From assembly GCF_947254915.1 (NCBI RefSeq), contig NZ_CAMYEZ010000019.1, forward strand, positions 1-21,747: a stretch of DNA of 21,747 nt. Reading direction: 5' to 3'. Position numbers and translations under genes: made by a program. Under the pieces are notes generated by a model, which made no database searches, was not told the DNA's origin, and saw only the letters and a list, made by a program, of their open reading frames with translations. Of this stretch, positions 1 through 8,188 are shown in pieces. Origin of the DNA: an uncultured Porphyromonas sp. (GTDB taxonomy: Bacteria; Bacteroidota; Bacteroidia; Bacteroidales; Porphyromonadaceae). Position 1 is the first letter of the stretch, and each line of letters starts with the position of its first letter.

Positions 1-3
1 ACT

Positions 4-384
4 ATGAACTTCCCAAACGAACTAAAGTACACAGCTGACCATGAGTGGGTCCGCATCAATGGCAACGAGGCTATCATCGGTATCACCGACTTCGCTCAGA
101 GCGAGCTTGGCGAGATTGTTTATGTGGACGTTGACACTGAGGGTGAGAAGGTCGAGCGCAACGAAGTCTTTGGCTCTATCGAAGCTGTCAAGACTGTTTC
201 TGACCTGATGATGCCTATGACGGGCGAGGTCCTAGAGGTCAACGCAGAGCTTGAGGATGCTCCCGAGCTGGTCAACGAAGATCCATACGGCAAGGGCTGG
301 ATCATCAAGGTAGCTATCGCAAATCCCGCAGAGGCTGACGAGCTACTTGACGCTGCTGGCTATCAAGAGAAGATCGGTAAGTAA
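4..384 (+). CDS. gcvH: Glycine cleavage system H protein
   Basis: This 126-residue protein is the lipoyl carrier of the glycine cleavage complex: its lipoamide arm shuttles the aminomethyl group between the P, T and L proteins in the cytosol. The sequence is full length for the family. It opens with the typical KYTADHEWV (residues 8-16). The lipoylation site lies in GSIEAVKTVSDL, with Lys63 as the modified residue. The helical C-terminal tail (NPAEADELLDAAGYQEKIG) is also typical. Only three bases precede the ATG, so promoter and upstream neighbour cannot be seen. purE follows after 12 nt and is probably cotranscribed. The assignment is firm; the start is the natural one for the family. Confidence 0.97.
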   Translation: MNFPNELKYTADHEWVRINGNEAIIGITDFAQSELGEIVYVDVDTEGEKVERNEVFGSIEAVKTVSDLMMPMTGEVLEVNAELEDAPELVNEDPYGKGWIIKVAIANPAEADELLDAAGYQEKIGK

Positions 385-396
385 GAGCTAGAGCAG

Positions 397-906
397 ATGC
401 AACCTCTCGTTAGCGTCATTATGGGTAGCACGAGTGATCTACCCATTATGCAGCGTGCCGCCAAGCAACTGGAGGCACTAGAGATACCCTTTGAGCTACT
501 CGCACTCTCTGCCCATCGCACTCCCGATGAAGTAGCTGAGTTCGCACGAGGTGCCGAGGAGCGTGGCGTACGTGTCGTCATAGCTGCTGCTGGTATGGCC
601 GCACACCTATGCGGTGTCATCGCCTCAATGACACCCCTGCCTGTGATTGGAGTGCCCATTGATGCCTCTCTAGAGGGACTAGACGCTCTGCTAGCTATCG
701 TACAGATGCCTCCAGGCATCCCCGTAGCAACGGTCGGAGTCAATGCTGCGCAAAACGCAGCGCTCCTAGCAGCTCAGATGCTGGCACTAGGCGATCCTGA
801 GATAGCCCAAAGAGTGAGAGCTCAGAAGGCTTCGCTCAAGGAGAAGATCGTCAAGGCTAACAAAGAGCTAGCACAGATCTCTGACTATAAGTACAAAACG
901 AACTAA
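397..906 (+). CDS. purE: N5-carboxyaminoimidazole ribonucleotide mutase (AIR carboxylase catalytic subunit)
   Basis: PurE converts N5-CAIR to CAIR in de novo purine synthesis. The 169-residue length equals that of bacterial class I PurE. Visible motifs are GSTSD (residues 10-14, phosphate/ribose binding), SAHRTP (38-43, with His40), AAGMAAHL (64-71, with the second conserved His70) and QMPPGIPVATV (103-113). The class I reading follows from size and the SAHR motif; a PurK partner would be expected elsewhere and is not in this window. It starts 12 nt after gcvH with no clear Shine-Dalgarno, usual for Bacteroidetes. Nothing looks truncated. Confidence 0.96.
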   Translation: MQPLVSVIMGSTSDLPIMQRAAKQLEALEIPFELLALSAHRTPDEVAEFARGAEERGVRVVIAAAGMAAHLCGVIASMTPLPVIGVPIDASLEGLDALLAIVQMPPGIPVATVGVNAAQNAALLAAQMLALGDPEIAQRVRAQKASLKEKIVKANKELAQISDYKYKTN

Positions 907-941
907 CGATAAGACGATGTAGAGGCGGAGGGTGACACAGC

Positions 942-973
942 TTTTACCCTCCTCCCCTACTCGTTTATCTTTG
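942..973 (+). promoter_or_regulatory. Bacteroidetes-type promoter for ispG
   Basis: TTTT (942-945) and TATCTTTG (966-973), separated by 20 nt, match the -33/-7 form used by the Bacteroidetes primary sigma factor. The -7 box ends 23 nt before the ispG ATG, giving a short leader. The -33 element lies between the arms of a small GGAGGGT/ACCCTCC inverted repeat (about 927-952) that may be a weak terminator for purE; no T-run follows it. Confidence 0.6.
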
Positions 974-996
974 CTATACACACCTACTACCATAAT

Positions 997-2712
997 ATGT
1001 CTCTCTGTAGATACCAGCGTCGTCAGAGTTACTCCGTGCCTGTCGGTGAGGCTCGTCTAGGAGGCGAGTCGCCACTGCTCTTACAGAGCATGGCTAACGT
1101 GAGTACCATGGAGACCGACCTCTGTGTGGCACAAGCCCTGCGCTGTGCCAGCGAAGGGTGTCAACTCTTTAGGTATACGGCTCAAGGGGTACGAGAGGCT
1201 ACCAATCTGGGCGTGATCGCTGAGCGACTACGCGCCGAGGGGTGTCGTATGCCTCTGGTGGCGGACATACACTTTAGGAGTGAGCCTGCCTTTGAGGCGC
1301 TCAAGCATGTGGATAAGGTGCGTATCAACCCGGGCAATTTCCTTCACCAGAAGGCTTCGCTAGACGATGAGACGGCACAGGCGGAGATAGCAGAGGTCTT
1401 CGGGCGCTTTGTTCGCGAGGCTCAAGTTCGCCACCGTGCTATACGCATTGGTGTCAATCACGGCTCCCTCTCTGAGCGCATCCTAGCTCAGTATGGCAAC
1501 ACGCCCGAGGGGATGGTTGCCTCCTGCATGGAGTACCTAGAGGTGTGTGACAGCCTAGGAATGCGTGACGTGGTCATCTCAATGAAAGCCTCCAACGTCC
1601 TAGTTATGACGCAAGCTGTGCGCCTACTGGTGGAGCGTATAGATGCGCTAGGCTGGCACTATCCGCTACATCTCGGGGTCACCGAGGCGGGTGCTGGCGA
1701 GGATGGACGTGTCAAGAGCTGTATCGGCATTGCTAGCCTGCTCGTTGACGGTATGGGCGACACGCTGAGAGTCTCTCTGAGCGAAGAACCCGAGGCGGAG
1801 CTTCGCTTTGGGAAGAAGCTTATCGCGTACATTGATCAGTTGGCCACTTTTGACCAGACGAGACCTATCTACGGAAGCCATACTTATCGCTCCGTAACTC
1901 GTAACCAAGCGCAGGGCGCTACAACGCTGGCTCACTACCCCGCTGTGCTGACACTGGACAGCGATGGGAAGGCTCTCGGCGTAGGCTTTGATGCTCGACT
2001 GGAGGAGACGCAATTGGCTTTCGCCGAGGAAAGGCAGACACTGCAAGTCATCAACCTTGACACGCCAATGGATCGACTAGTGCAGCACTTAGAGGACTTT
2101 GTAGCTCACTGGGACGGTCGCTCTTGGCTGGAACTACGAGGCGCAGAGCTGGACTATATATATAAGGTACGCTATACCGTGGAGCAGCTCTCGAGAAGAG
2201 GTACGATGTCTCGCATCTTGCTACACTATACATCCCATGCGAGAGGCTATGACGACATCTTGATTGACTGCGCTACGCAGCTAGGCTCGTTACTTCTAGA
2301 GGGGATCGGCAATGCGGTCGCTTTCTCAGCAGTGGCTATGAGTCCTAAGGCTCGTCTGGACCTGCTCAATGGTATCCTTCAAGCGGTACGCATTAAGATG
2401 ACCCACACCGAGTTCATCAGTTGTCCAGGCTGTGGGCGCACGCTCTTTGACCTTCAGCAGACGGTGGCGCAGGTCAAGCAAAGACTAGCGCATCTACCTA
2501 ATCTCAAGATTGGCGTGATGGGCTGCATCGTCAATGGTCCTGGCGAAATGGCCGATGCGGACTACGGTTACGTGGGCGGTGGCGTCGGCAAGGTCGACCT
2601 ATACCGAGGCCAGGAGCGACTCGTGCATGGCATCCCTTCGGCAGAAGCTGTGGATCACCTCATTGAACTCATCAAGAGTGACGGCAAGTGGTGCGACCCG
2701 CCACAGCAATAA
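997..2712 (+). CDS. ispG: 4-hydroxy-3-methylbut-2-enyl diphosphate synthase (long-form IspG/GcpE)
   Basis: IspG reductively converts 2-C-methyl-D-erythritol 2,4-cyclodiphosphate to HMBPP in the MEP isoprenoid pathway, using a [4Fe-4S] cluster. The N-terminal TIM barrel carries VADIHF and KVRINPGN (around residues 88-111). The C-terminal reductase domain carries the cluster ligands: Cys476 and Cys479 in SCPGCGRT, then Cys510 and Glu517 in GCIVNGPGE. At 571 residues it is much longer than the roughly 360-400 residue proteobacterial enzyme. The extra middle domain (about residues 290-440) is the insertion known from Bacteroidetes, Chlamydia and plants. It has its own promoter about 30 nt upstream and runs to the start of dut. 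The four cluster ligands are all present. Confidence 0.97.
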   Translation: MSLCRYQRRQSYSVPVGEARLGGESPLLLQSMANVSTMETDLCVAQALRCASEGCQLFRYTAQGVREATNLGVIAERLRAEGCRMPLVADIHFRSEPAFEALKHVDKVRINPGNFLHQKASLDDETAQAEIAEVFGRFVREAQVRHRAIRIGVNHGSLSERILAQYGNTPEGMVASCMEYLEVCDSLGMRDVVISMKASNVLVMTQAVRLLVERIDALGWHYPLHLGVTEAGAGEDGRVKSCIGIASLLVDGMGDTLRVSLSEEPEAELRFGKKLIAYIDQLATFDQTRPIYGSHTYRSVTRNQAQGATTLAHYPAVLTLDSDGKALGVGFDARLEETQLAFAEERQTLQVINLDTPMDRLVQHLEDFVAHWDGRSWLELRGAELDYIYKVRYTVEQLSRRGTMSRILLHYTSHARGYDDILIDCATQLGSLLLEGIGNAVAFSAVAMSPKARLDLLNGILQAVRIKMTHTEFISCPGCGRTLFDLQQTVAQVKQRLAHLPNLKIGVMGCIVNGPGEMADADYGYVGGGVGKVDLYRGQERLVHGIPSAEAVDHLIELIKSDGKWCDPPQQ

Positions 2713-2732
2713 CCTTTATACCTACTCAACTC

Positions 2733-3167
2733 ATGCTTCCTATTCGGATTATCAACCGCTCTTCCTATCCCCTGCCCCAATACGCTACGGCACTCTCTGC
2801 AGGGCTAGACCTACGAGCTAACCTAGAGCAAAGCGTCTTGCTAGCACCCCTAGAGCGTAGGCTGATACCCACTGGTCTATACATGGAAATCCCCGCTGGC
2901 TACGAGGGACAGGTGCGTCCACGCAGTGGACTGGCCATCAAGCAGGGGCTGACCGTACTCAATGCGCCTGGCACGATCGACGCAGACTATCGTGGCGAAC
3001 TACAGATAATCCTTATCAATCTATCTCAAGAGGCAGTGGAGATAGCTCCTGGCGAGCGGATTGCTCAGCTAGTCTTCGCACGCCATGAGCAGTGCGACTG
3101 GATTGAGGTCGAGAGCCTTTCGGACACTCAGCGAGGCGATGGCGGTTTTGGACATACTGGCGTATGA
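2733..3167 (+). CDS. dut: Deoxyuridine 5'-triphosphate nucleotidohydrolase (dUTPase)
   Basis: Trimeric dUTPase hydrolyses dUTP to dUMP and PPi, keeping uracil out of DNA and supplying dUMP. All five family motifs are visible (numbering from the chosen start): AGLDLRA (23-29), PRSGLA (63-68), GTIDADYRGE (80-89, catalytic Asp83), RIAQLVFAR (109-117) and the phosphate-clamping RGDGGFGHTG (134-143). I start at the second in-frame ATG, 2733. This gives 144 residues, the usual length, and avoids a 25-nt overlap with ispG. An ATG at 2688 would add 15 residues with no family match. It lies 20 nt after ispG and its stop overlaps the next start by 4 nt (ATGA), so translational coupling is likely. Confidence 0.95.
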   Translation: MLPIRIINRSSYPLPQYATALSAGLDLRANLEQSVLLAPLERRLIPTGLYMEIPAGYEGQVRPRSGLAIKQGLTVLNAPGTIDADYRGELQIILINLSQEAVEIAPGERIAQLVFARHEQCDWIEVESLSDTQRGDGGFGHTGV

Positions 3168-4927
3168 AAAGCTTCGGTCGGCAGACGCTCTTACTCCTTC
3201 TCTTAGCTCTGCTAGGGCTAACCTCTGCTAAAGTCTCTGCGCAGTCCACAGAGACGAAGGGGACTGCCTACTCGCTCATTGAGGACTACGCCAATATCCT
3301 CTTCTTCGCAGGAGCGCAAGAGCCTGCCATCGGCTACCTCTACTACCTCTACGATGGCTATCCCGACCAGCAGGTTCGGACGGCGGTTCCGCTAGCCAGT
3401 TGGCTTGACCTGACAAGTCGGCAAAGCGAAGCTAAAGATCTACTCAAAATCCTTTTCACCAAGCGAGGCGACCAAGCACGCGCCAGCCAAGAGCTCGTAC
3501 GCTACTACCTCACGCTCCTCTACAGTAGCGGAGAGATTAATGAGGCGGACTCGCTCTTTGCTATGCTCCCGAGAGAGGTATTGAACCATCCGAACATACT
3601 GCTCGTTCATCTGACCAACCTAGCGATGCTAAACAAGAACCAAGAGTTGCTAGAGCAGATTGCACAGCTAGACACAACGCAGTTCACAGATCCTCAGCAA
3701 CAAGAAGTCTACTACCGACTCATCGCTCAGTCCTCCTCCAAGCTAGGAGACTACCAGCGCATGCTCCAAGCTGCGGAGCGTCTAGTTGAGCTTGAGCCGA
3801 GCAACCTTGGCAATCACCACACACGTCTAGAAGCGCTCAACGCACTGAGGCTAGACGACCAGATAGAAAAGGCTCTGGCGCAACTTCAGCAGACTCTCTC
3901 TCTACCCGACGCCTATATCGAGGTGACTCGTGCCGAACTGATCGCCTCGCGCCGAGACACCAAGCAATCGGCCGACTACCTCTACCGCTATCTAGCGCGA
4001 CAAGACAGCATCACCTCTGTCTCGGCACGCATTGTCTCCATGCTACTGCCAGACTTCTCAGACATTAGCCAGATCCCGTCAGAGTTTATCCCCGCCTTGA
4101 CACGCCTTGCAGAGCTAGAGCCGACCGATCCGAAGCTCTTCGCTGACCTTTATATGATTGTCTCGGCACAAGAGGGGAAAGCGCAGGCGGAGCAACTGAT
4201 CAAGCACTTTTACGACAACCCCAAGACCGCTTATAGTGCGGTACTCGTGCAGGCTTCGCAGATGAAGGAGCAGGAGCGACTAGAGTACCTCACATCGGCA
4301 CGCAAGCGTTACCCCGCAGACCTTCAGATCCTGGCGCTCTACGCTGGCGAACTCATCGCTCGAGACCGCTTAGACGAAGCTAAGCAAGCGATCAGTAGCC
4401 AGTTAGACTGGACCAAACTCAAAACCGCCGAAGGCGTTAAGCCGACCGAAGGACTGCGTCTGCTACTCCTCTACTCTTCGCTCATCTACGAGCGACAGAA
4501 GCAGTCGGCACAGGCACTAGAGGTCTTTGAGATAGCGGAGCGACTCTTTCCACGAGATGCTATCTTGCTCAACAACTACGCCTACTACCTCTACACCTTA
4601 TCGCCACAAGACAGTAGCCATCTAGCGAAAGCCGAGCAACTAGCCGCGACAGCTTACGGACTAGCCCCCGAAGAGGCCAACATCCTCGACACTTACGGCA
4701 CTATTCTCCTAGCTCAAGGCAAAACGACCATGGCACAGCTCATGCTCTCGCAAGCGGTAGAGCGAGCCGAGCAATTAGGCAAGCCCAATGCGGGCTACAT
4801 CGAGCGACTAGGCGACGCTTATCTGCAGGGTGGCGATCGGCAAGCTGCCCTCCAGCAGTGGCAGCGAGCTTACAAGTTAGCCCCCACGACGGCGCTCCAG
4901 CAGAAGATTGATGCGCTGAACCCTTAG
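3164..4927 (+). CDS. Exported tetratricopeptide-repeat protein
   Basis: A 587-residue protein with an N-terminal signal peptide (KSFGRQT, hydrophobic run, cleavage probably after KVSAQ near residue 27), so periplasmic or envelope-associated. The rest is nearly all helical. Clear TPR units lie in the C-terminal third: NNYAYYLYTL...LAATAYGLAPEEANILDTYGTILLAQGK, then GYIERLGDAYLQGGDRQAALQQWQRAYKLAP. Degenerate TPR-like helices fill residues 40-430. Such scaffolds mediate protein-protein contacts; no catalytic motif is visible. It overlaps dut by 4 nt and is followed after 16 nt by the DUF4292 lipoprotein and then an EnvC-like factor, so a role in envelope assembly is a reasonable inference from context only. 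Confidence 0.85.
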   Translation: MKSFGRQTLLLLLLALLGLTSAKVSAQSTETKGTAYSLIEDYANILFFAGAQEPAIGYLYYLYDGYPDQQVRTAVPLASWLDLTSRQSEAKDLLKILFTKRGDQARASQELVRYYLTLLYSSGEINEADSLFAMLPREVLNHPNILLVHLTNLAMLNKNQELLEQIAQLDTTQFTDPQQQEVYYRLIAQSSSKLGDYQRMLQAAERLVELEPSNLGNHHTRLEALNALRLDDQIEKALAQLQQTLSLPDAYIEVTRAELIASRRDTKQSADYLYRYLARQDSITSVSARIVSMLLPDFSDISQIPSEFIPALTRLAELEPTDPKLFADLYMIVSAQEGKAQAEQLIKHFYDNPKTAYSAVLVQASQMKEQERLEYLTSARKRYPADLQILALYAGELIARDRLDEAKQAISSQLDWTKLKTAEGVKPTEGLRLLLLYSSLIYERQKQSAQALEVFEIAERLFPRDAILLNNYAYYLYTLSPQDSSHLAKAEQLAATAYGLAPEEANILDTYGTILLAQGKTTMAQLMLSQAVERAEQLGKPNAGYIERLGDAYLQGGDRQAALQQWQRAYKLAPTTALQQKIDALNP

Positions 4928-4943
4928 TTATGATGGACAAGCA

Positions 4944-5765
4944 ATGAGACACTCACTACCATACACCCTCCTCTTGATCAGTAGCGTACTACTGCTCCTA
5001 GCTTGTGGCACACGCACCACTCACCCTAGCTCTCCAAAGGTGCCCACAGTCGCAGACGACGGAGGCTGCGCTCTAGGTGGCTCGTGGCTTTCTGACCAAA
5101 TACTTCAGATCAGCCACACGCCCGAGCATCGCATCGCTAATGCTGAGCTATCTCTAGGCAACTCGCAGCTATCCACACGTATAGACCTCTTTGTGGATCA
5201 GAGCGAGGGCATGATGCTCTCGGCTCGTCCGCTCCCCTTCATCGAGGCTCTGCGCATCTACGTGCTCCCTGACCACGTCGCTCTGTACGACATGATGCAC
5301 GACGCCAAGGTCACCATCACTTACTCTGAGCTGAGCGAGCAACTTGAGGCTGAGGTCTCCTACACACTCCTGCGCGACCTGCTCCTTGGGCAGCCCACCT
5401 ACCTAGCCGATAGTGAGTACAGCGTTGGAAAAGGCTCCCTTGAGGTCTCACTCCATAGCCCCAAGGGCAAGCCCTGGGTCGCCGACTATATGGTCAATCC
5501 GCAATGCCAGCTAGGAGCTATCCGCATTGCCTCCACAGACCAAAGCCAAAAAGGCTATCTGCAGGGACGGTACAGCTACCAAAGCGGCTCCAGCAAAGCT
5601 ATTGCAACACAGCTCCTCGTCTCTACCCCTCGCAAGCGTCTCTCCATGCAGCTAAAGTATAGCAAGAGCAAAGTGCTCAGCCCAGCCCAACTACGCGAGC
5701 GCATTACCGAGCCTCGTGATGGCTATAAGACTATGACCCTAGACGAGTTACTTAGGCTTCTTTAG
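4944..5765 (+). CDS. DUF4292 family lipoprotein
   Basis: A 273-residue lipoprotein. The signal sequence ends in a lipobox LLAC with the lipidated cysteine at residue 21. The mature part fits the Bacteroidetes DUF4292 family, whose fold is thought to be related to LolA/LolB-like lipoprotein carriers. Features are a beta-rich N half with repeated amphipathic strands (ISHTPEHRIANAELSLGNS, STRIDLFVDQSEGMML), a middle segment placing the chain at the membrane, and a C-terminal tail ending DELLRLL. Family membership is by overall pattern and gene order (dut, TPR, DUF4292, M23-type), and the biochemical role is unknown. It sits 16 nt after the TPR gene and 25 nt before the EnvC-like gene. Confidence 0.75.
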   Translation: MRHSLPYTLLLISSVLLLLACGTRTTHPSSPKVPTVADDGGCALGGSWLSDQILQISHTPEHRIANAELSLGNSQLSTRIDLFVDQSEGMMLSARPLPFIEALRIYVLPDHVALYDMMHDAKVTITYSELSEQLEAEVSYTLLRDLLLGQPTYLADSEYSVGKGSLEVSLHSPKGKPWVADYMVNPQCQLGAIRIASTDQSQKGYLQGRYSYQSGSSKAIATQLLVSTPRKRLSMQLKYSKSKVLSPAQLRERITEPRDGYKTMTLDELLRLL

Positions 5766-5790
5766 TTTTCACACACTTCCCCATCGATCT

Positions 5791-7092
5791 ATGTCACACC
5801 TCCGACGGTTACTCTATACCTTCTGTCTACTCACGCTCACAGGCACCCTACTCTTGGCACAGCAACCCAAGAAGTCCGCAGCCGTACGCAAGCTTGAGAA
5901 GCAGCGTACCGAGCTACTCAACGCTATTAAGAAGACCGACAAAGAGATCAAGGCTCTCGGTCAGAGCCTATCCGAAAAGAACCGACAAGACAAACTTGTT
6001 CGTCAGCAGATCAAAGACCGAAGCCAAGTCATCTCACTCTTAGATCAAGAGGTCTCTCTGCTCAACGTCTCCATCGATTCGCTAGCCAGACAGATTGGTG
6101 TGCTACAGCAAGAGGAAGAGGTAAGCCGTGGACGCTATGCCCAGACACTGCGAGCACTCCAGCAGCGCCCCCGCTTTGAGGATCGGCTGCTCTTCATCCT
6201 CTCCGCCTCCAGCTTTGACGAGGGCATACGTCGTGTGCGCTACCTCTCCGCTTATGCTAGAGCGCACAAGGAGGTCGCAGCACAGCTACACGACACCCGT
6301 GAGCGACTCCAAGCGAGCCAAAACCAACTCATAGCGACTAAGCAGCAGAAAGGGACGCTCCTACAGCTACGTGCCGAGGAGCGTGTCAAGCTAGAGCAAC
6401 AGCAGAAGAGCATCGCCTCCGAGGTCAAGGAGCTCTCTTCCGAACGGCAATCACTCCAGAAGAAGCTTAAGCAGCAACAACGTAAGGCAGAGCAGCTCAA
6501 CCAAGCTATCCAAGATCAGATAGCTCGTGAGATAGCTGAGGCAGAGCGCAAGGCACGTGAGGAGCGTGAGCGCCTCGAGCGTGAGGCTCGTAATAAGGGG
6601 CAGAAAGTGCCCAAGCAGGCTGAGCGTCGCGCCGAGACCAAGGATGGCTATGCGATGGATGCTACCGAGCGTAAGCTGGCTAGTTCCTTTGCTGCCAACA
6701 AGGGACAGCTCCCCGCACCTGTCAAGGGGCGCTACCGTGTCATCAGACGCTTTGGTCTCCAGCAGCACGATGACCTAGCCCTAGTGCAGACACGCAATGG
6801 CGGTATCGACATACAGGTGTCACGAGGCACCCAGGCGGTCGCCATCTTTGACGGAGTAGTCAGCAAGGTCTTCGTCGTGCCAGGCTACAACAACTCCATC
6901 ATCATACGTCACGGTAACTATCTGACCGTCTATGCCAACCTGCAGAACGTCTCAGTCCGAGCAGGGCAAAAGGTCAAGACAGGTCAAGTCCTAGGCACCG
7001 TGGCGAGTGACGAGGAGGGACAGTATGGGGTCATGCAGTTCCAAGTATGGCACGAGCGCACCAAGCTCAACCCCCAAGCCTGGATAAGATAA
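5791..7092 (+). CDS. EnvC-like coiled-coil protein with degenerate LytM/M23 domain (murein hydrolase activator)
   Basis: A 433-residue exported protein: signal peptide (cleavage near LLLAQ, residue 24), long Gln/Lys/Glu-rich coiled coil (about 28-280) and C-terminal LytM fold (about 315-433). This is the layout of EnvC, which activates cell-wall amidases during division. The LytM metal site looks destroyed. Where active enzymes have HxxxD the sequence is GGIDIQV, and where they have HxH it is QFQVW. RHGNYLTVYANL, GQKVKTGQVLGTV and the NPQAWIR ending keep the family frame. As in E. coli EnvC, that points to a regulator of amidases, not an endopeptidase. It lies between the DUF4292 lipoprotein and ribF, which starts 30 nt downstream. 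Confidence 0.85.
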   Translation: MSHLRRLLYTFCLLTLTGTLLLAQQPKKSAAVRKLEKQRTELLNAIKKTDKEIKALGQSLSEKNRQDKLVRQQIKDRSQVISLLDQEVSLLNVSIDSLARQIGVLQQEEEVSRGRYAQTLRALQQRPRFEDRLLFILSASSFDEGIRRVRYLSAYARAHKEVAAQLHDTRERLQASQNQLIATKQQKGTLLQLRAEERVKLEQQQKSIASEVKELSSERQSLQKKLKQQQRKAEQLNQAIQDQIAREIAEAERKAREERERLEREARNKGQKVPKQAERRAETKDGYAMDATERKLASSFAANKGQLPAPVKGRYRVIRRFGLQQHDDLALVQTRNGGIDIQVSRGTQAVAIFDGVVSKVFVVPGYNNSIIIRHGNYLTVYANLQNVSVRAGQKVKTGQVLGTVASDEEGQYGVMQFQVWHERTKLNPQAWIR

Positions 7093-7122
7093 AGCCACAC
7101 CCTCATAAAAGCAGTTCATCCG

Positions 7123-8076
7123 ATGCAAAGAGCAGAGTCCACGAGGCATCTAGTCGTTGCCATGGGAGCCTTCGATGGAGTACATCTAGGGCACCAAGCA
7201 CTCATCCGCCAAGTCCTCACGATAGCCGAGCGAGACCACTTGACCTCAGGAGTCGTTACCTTCGATCCGCACCCGCAGCTGGTACTACACCCCGAGCGTC
7301 CCTTCCGCCTCATCACGCTAGAGCGAGAGAAGGAGCTACTCCTGCACCAGATGGGCATAGAGCGGGTCGCTGTCATCCCCTTTACAGTGTCCTTGTCACA
7401 GATGAGTGCCGAGGAGTTTCTCCGCACGTACCTCGACGAGCAGCTACATATCCACACACTCGTCGTGGGCTTTGACCACCACTTCGGTCACGACAAGGGG
7501 CTCGACTTTGCGGACTATCAGGCGATAGCGCAGCACTACGGCATACGCTGCATACGTGGAGAGGCATATACCTTGGGAGACAGCACGAGCCAAGATCCCA
7601 TCAGCTCGACCGCCATACGTCGCTGGATAGACACTGGAGCCGTGACCGAGGCGGAGAGACAGCTAGGACACCCCTACACCATCTTGGGCAAAGTCAAGAC
7701 AGGTCTTCAGATAGGGCGCAAACTGGGCTACCCAACCGCCAATATAGAGGTACCCTCCCCCTACAAAGCGCTTCCACCCGCTGGCGTCTACATGGCACGC
7801 ACGACCATTGATCCCTTTGGAGCGACCCAGCAGCGAGATATACCGAGCATGCTCTACATAGGCACACGCCCCACGCTCGAGCTAGCCAAGGAAGAGACGA
7901 TGATTGAGGTCTTTCTAATGGGTGGCGAGGAGTACCACCTCTACGGTCAGGAGCTACAGATCTCCCTCTGCGATAGACTACGTCAGGAGCTACACTTCGA
8001 GAGCCTAGAGGCACTGCGCAAGCAGATCTCCCGCGACGAGGAGGCGGTGCGGCGCTACTTCCAGCTCTCCGACTAA
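7123..8076 (+). CDS. ribF: Bifunctional riboflavin kinase / FMN adenylyltransferase
   Basis: RibF phosphorylates riboflavin to FMN and adenylates FMN to FAD. The 317-residue chain has the N-terminal nucleotidyltransferase domain with GAFDGVHLGH (residues 15-24, His21 and His24), ISSTAIRR (about 159-166), and the C-terminal flavokinase domain with GRKLGYPTANI (197-207), PPAGVYMA and the ending EALRKQISRDEEAVRRYF. Full length for the family. Its last 90 bp, including the stop codon, are repeated without a mismatch 1868 bp downstream (9856-9945), with a whole LRR gene in between. No terminator follows this copy; the terminator at 9970-10009, after the second copy, looks like the original end of the ribF transcript. 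Confidence 0.96.
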   Translation: MQRAESTRHLVVAMGAFDGVHLGHQALIRQVLTIAERDHLTSGVVTFDPHPQLVLHPERPFRLITLEREKELLLHQMGIERVAVIPFTVSLSQMSAEEFLRTYLDEQLHIHTLVVGFDHHFGHDKGLDFADYQAIAQHYGIRCIRGEAYTLGDSTSQDPISSTAIRRWIDTGAVTEAERQLGHPYTILGKVKTGLQIGRKLGYPTANIEVPSPYKALPPAGVYMARTTIDPFGATQQRDIPSMLYIGTRPTLELAKEETMIEVFLMGGEEYHLYGQELQISLCDRLRQELHFESLEALRKQISRDEEAVRRYFQLSD

Positions 8077-8077
8077 T
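7988..8077 (+). repeat. 90-bp perfect direct repeat, copy 1 (ribF 3' end)
   Basis: Bases 7988-8077 and 9856-9945 are identical over 90 bp, offset 1868. They start with agctacacttcgagagcc and end with ctctccgactaat. Identity stops at once on both sides (g/a on the left, a/c on the right). Perfect identity at wobble positions means the duplication is recent or is kept uniform by recombination. Confidence 0.97.
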
Positions 8078-8124
8078 ACTCAAGCTTACCTACTCCACAC
8101 CTCTAAAATACCTACATAAACTGA

Positions 8125-8155
8125 TTTTCTAGAGAGAAAGTTGATCGTACCTTTG
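8125..8155 (+). promoter_or_regulatory. Bacteroidetes-type promoter of the LRR gene at 8189
   Basis: TTTT (8125-8128), 19 nt, then TACCTTTG (8148-8155) fits the -33/-7 pattern. It lies within the segment between the two ribF copies, 33 nt before the ATG, so the inserted LRR gene brought its own promoter and need not depend on read-through from ribF. Confidence 0.65.
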
Positions 8156-8188
8156 CGCTCGTATTTTCAACCATAATACGAAAAGAAC

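Noticed and set aside
2688..2732. Upstream dut start at 2688
   Set aside because: It would overlap ispG by 25 nt and add 15 residues unlike the family; the ATG at 2733 gives the standard 144 residues.
6700..7092. Active M23 endopeptidase at the C-terminus of the coiled-coil protein
   Set aside because: The HxxxD and HxH metal-binding motifs are replaced by GGIDIQV and QFQVW, so an activator role fits better.
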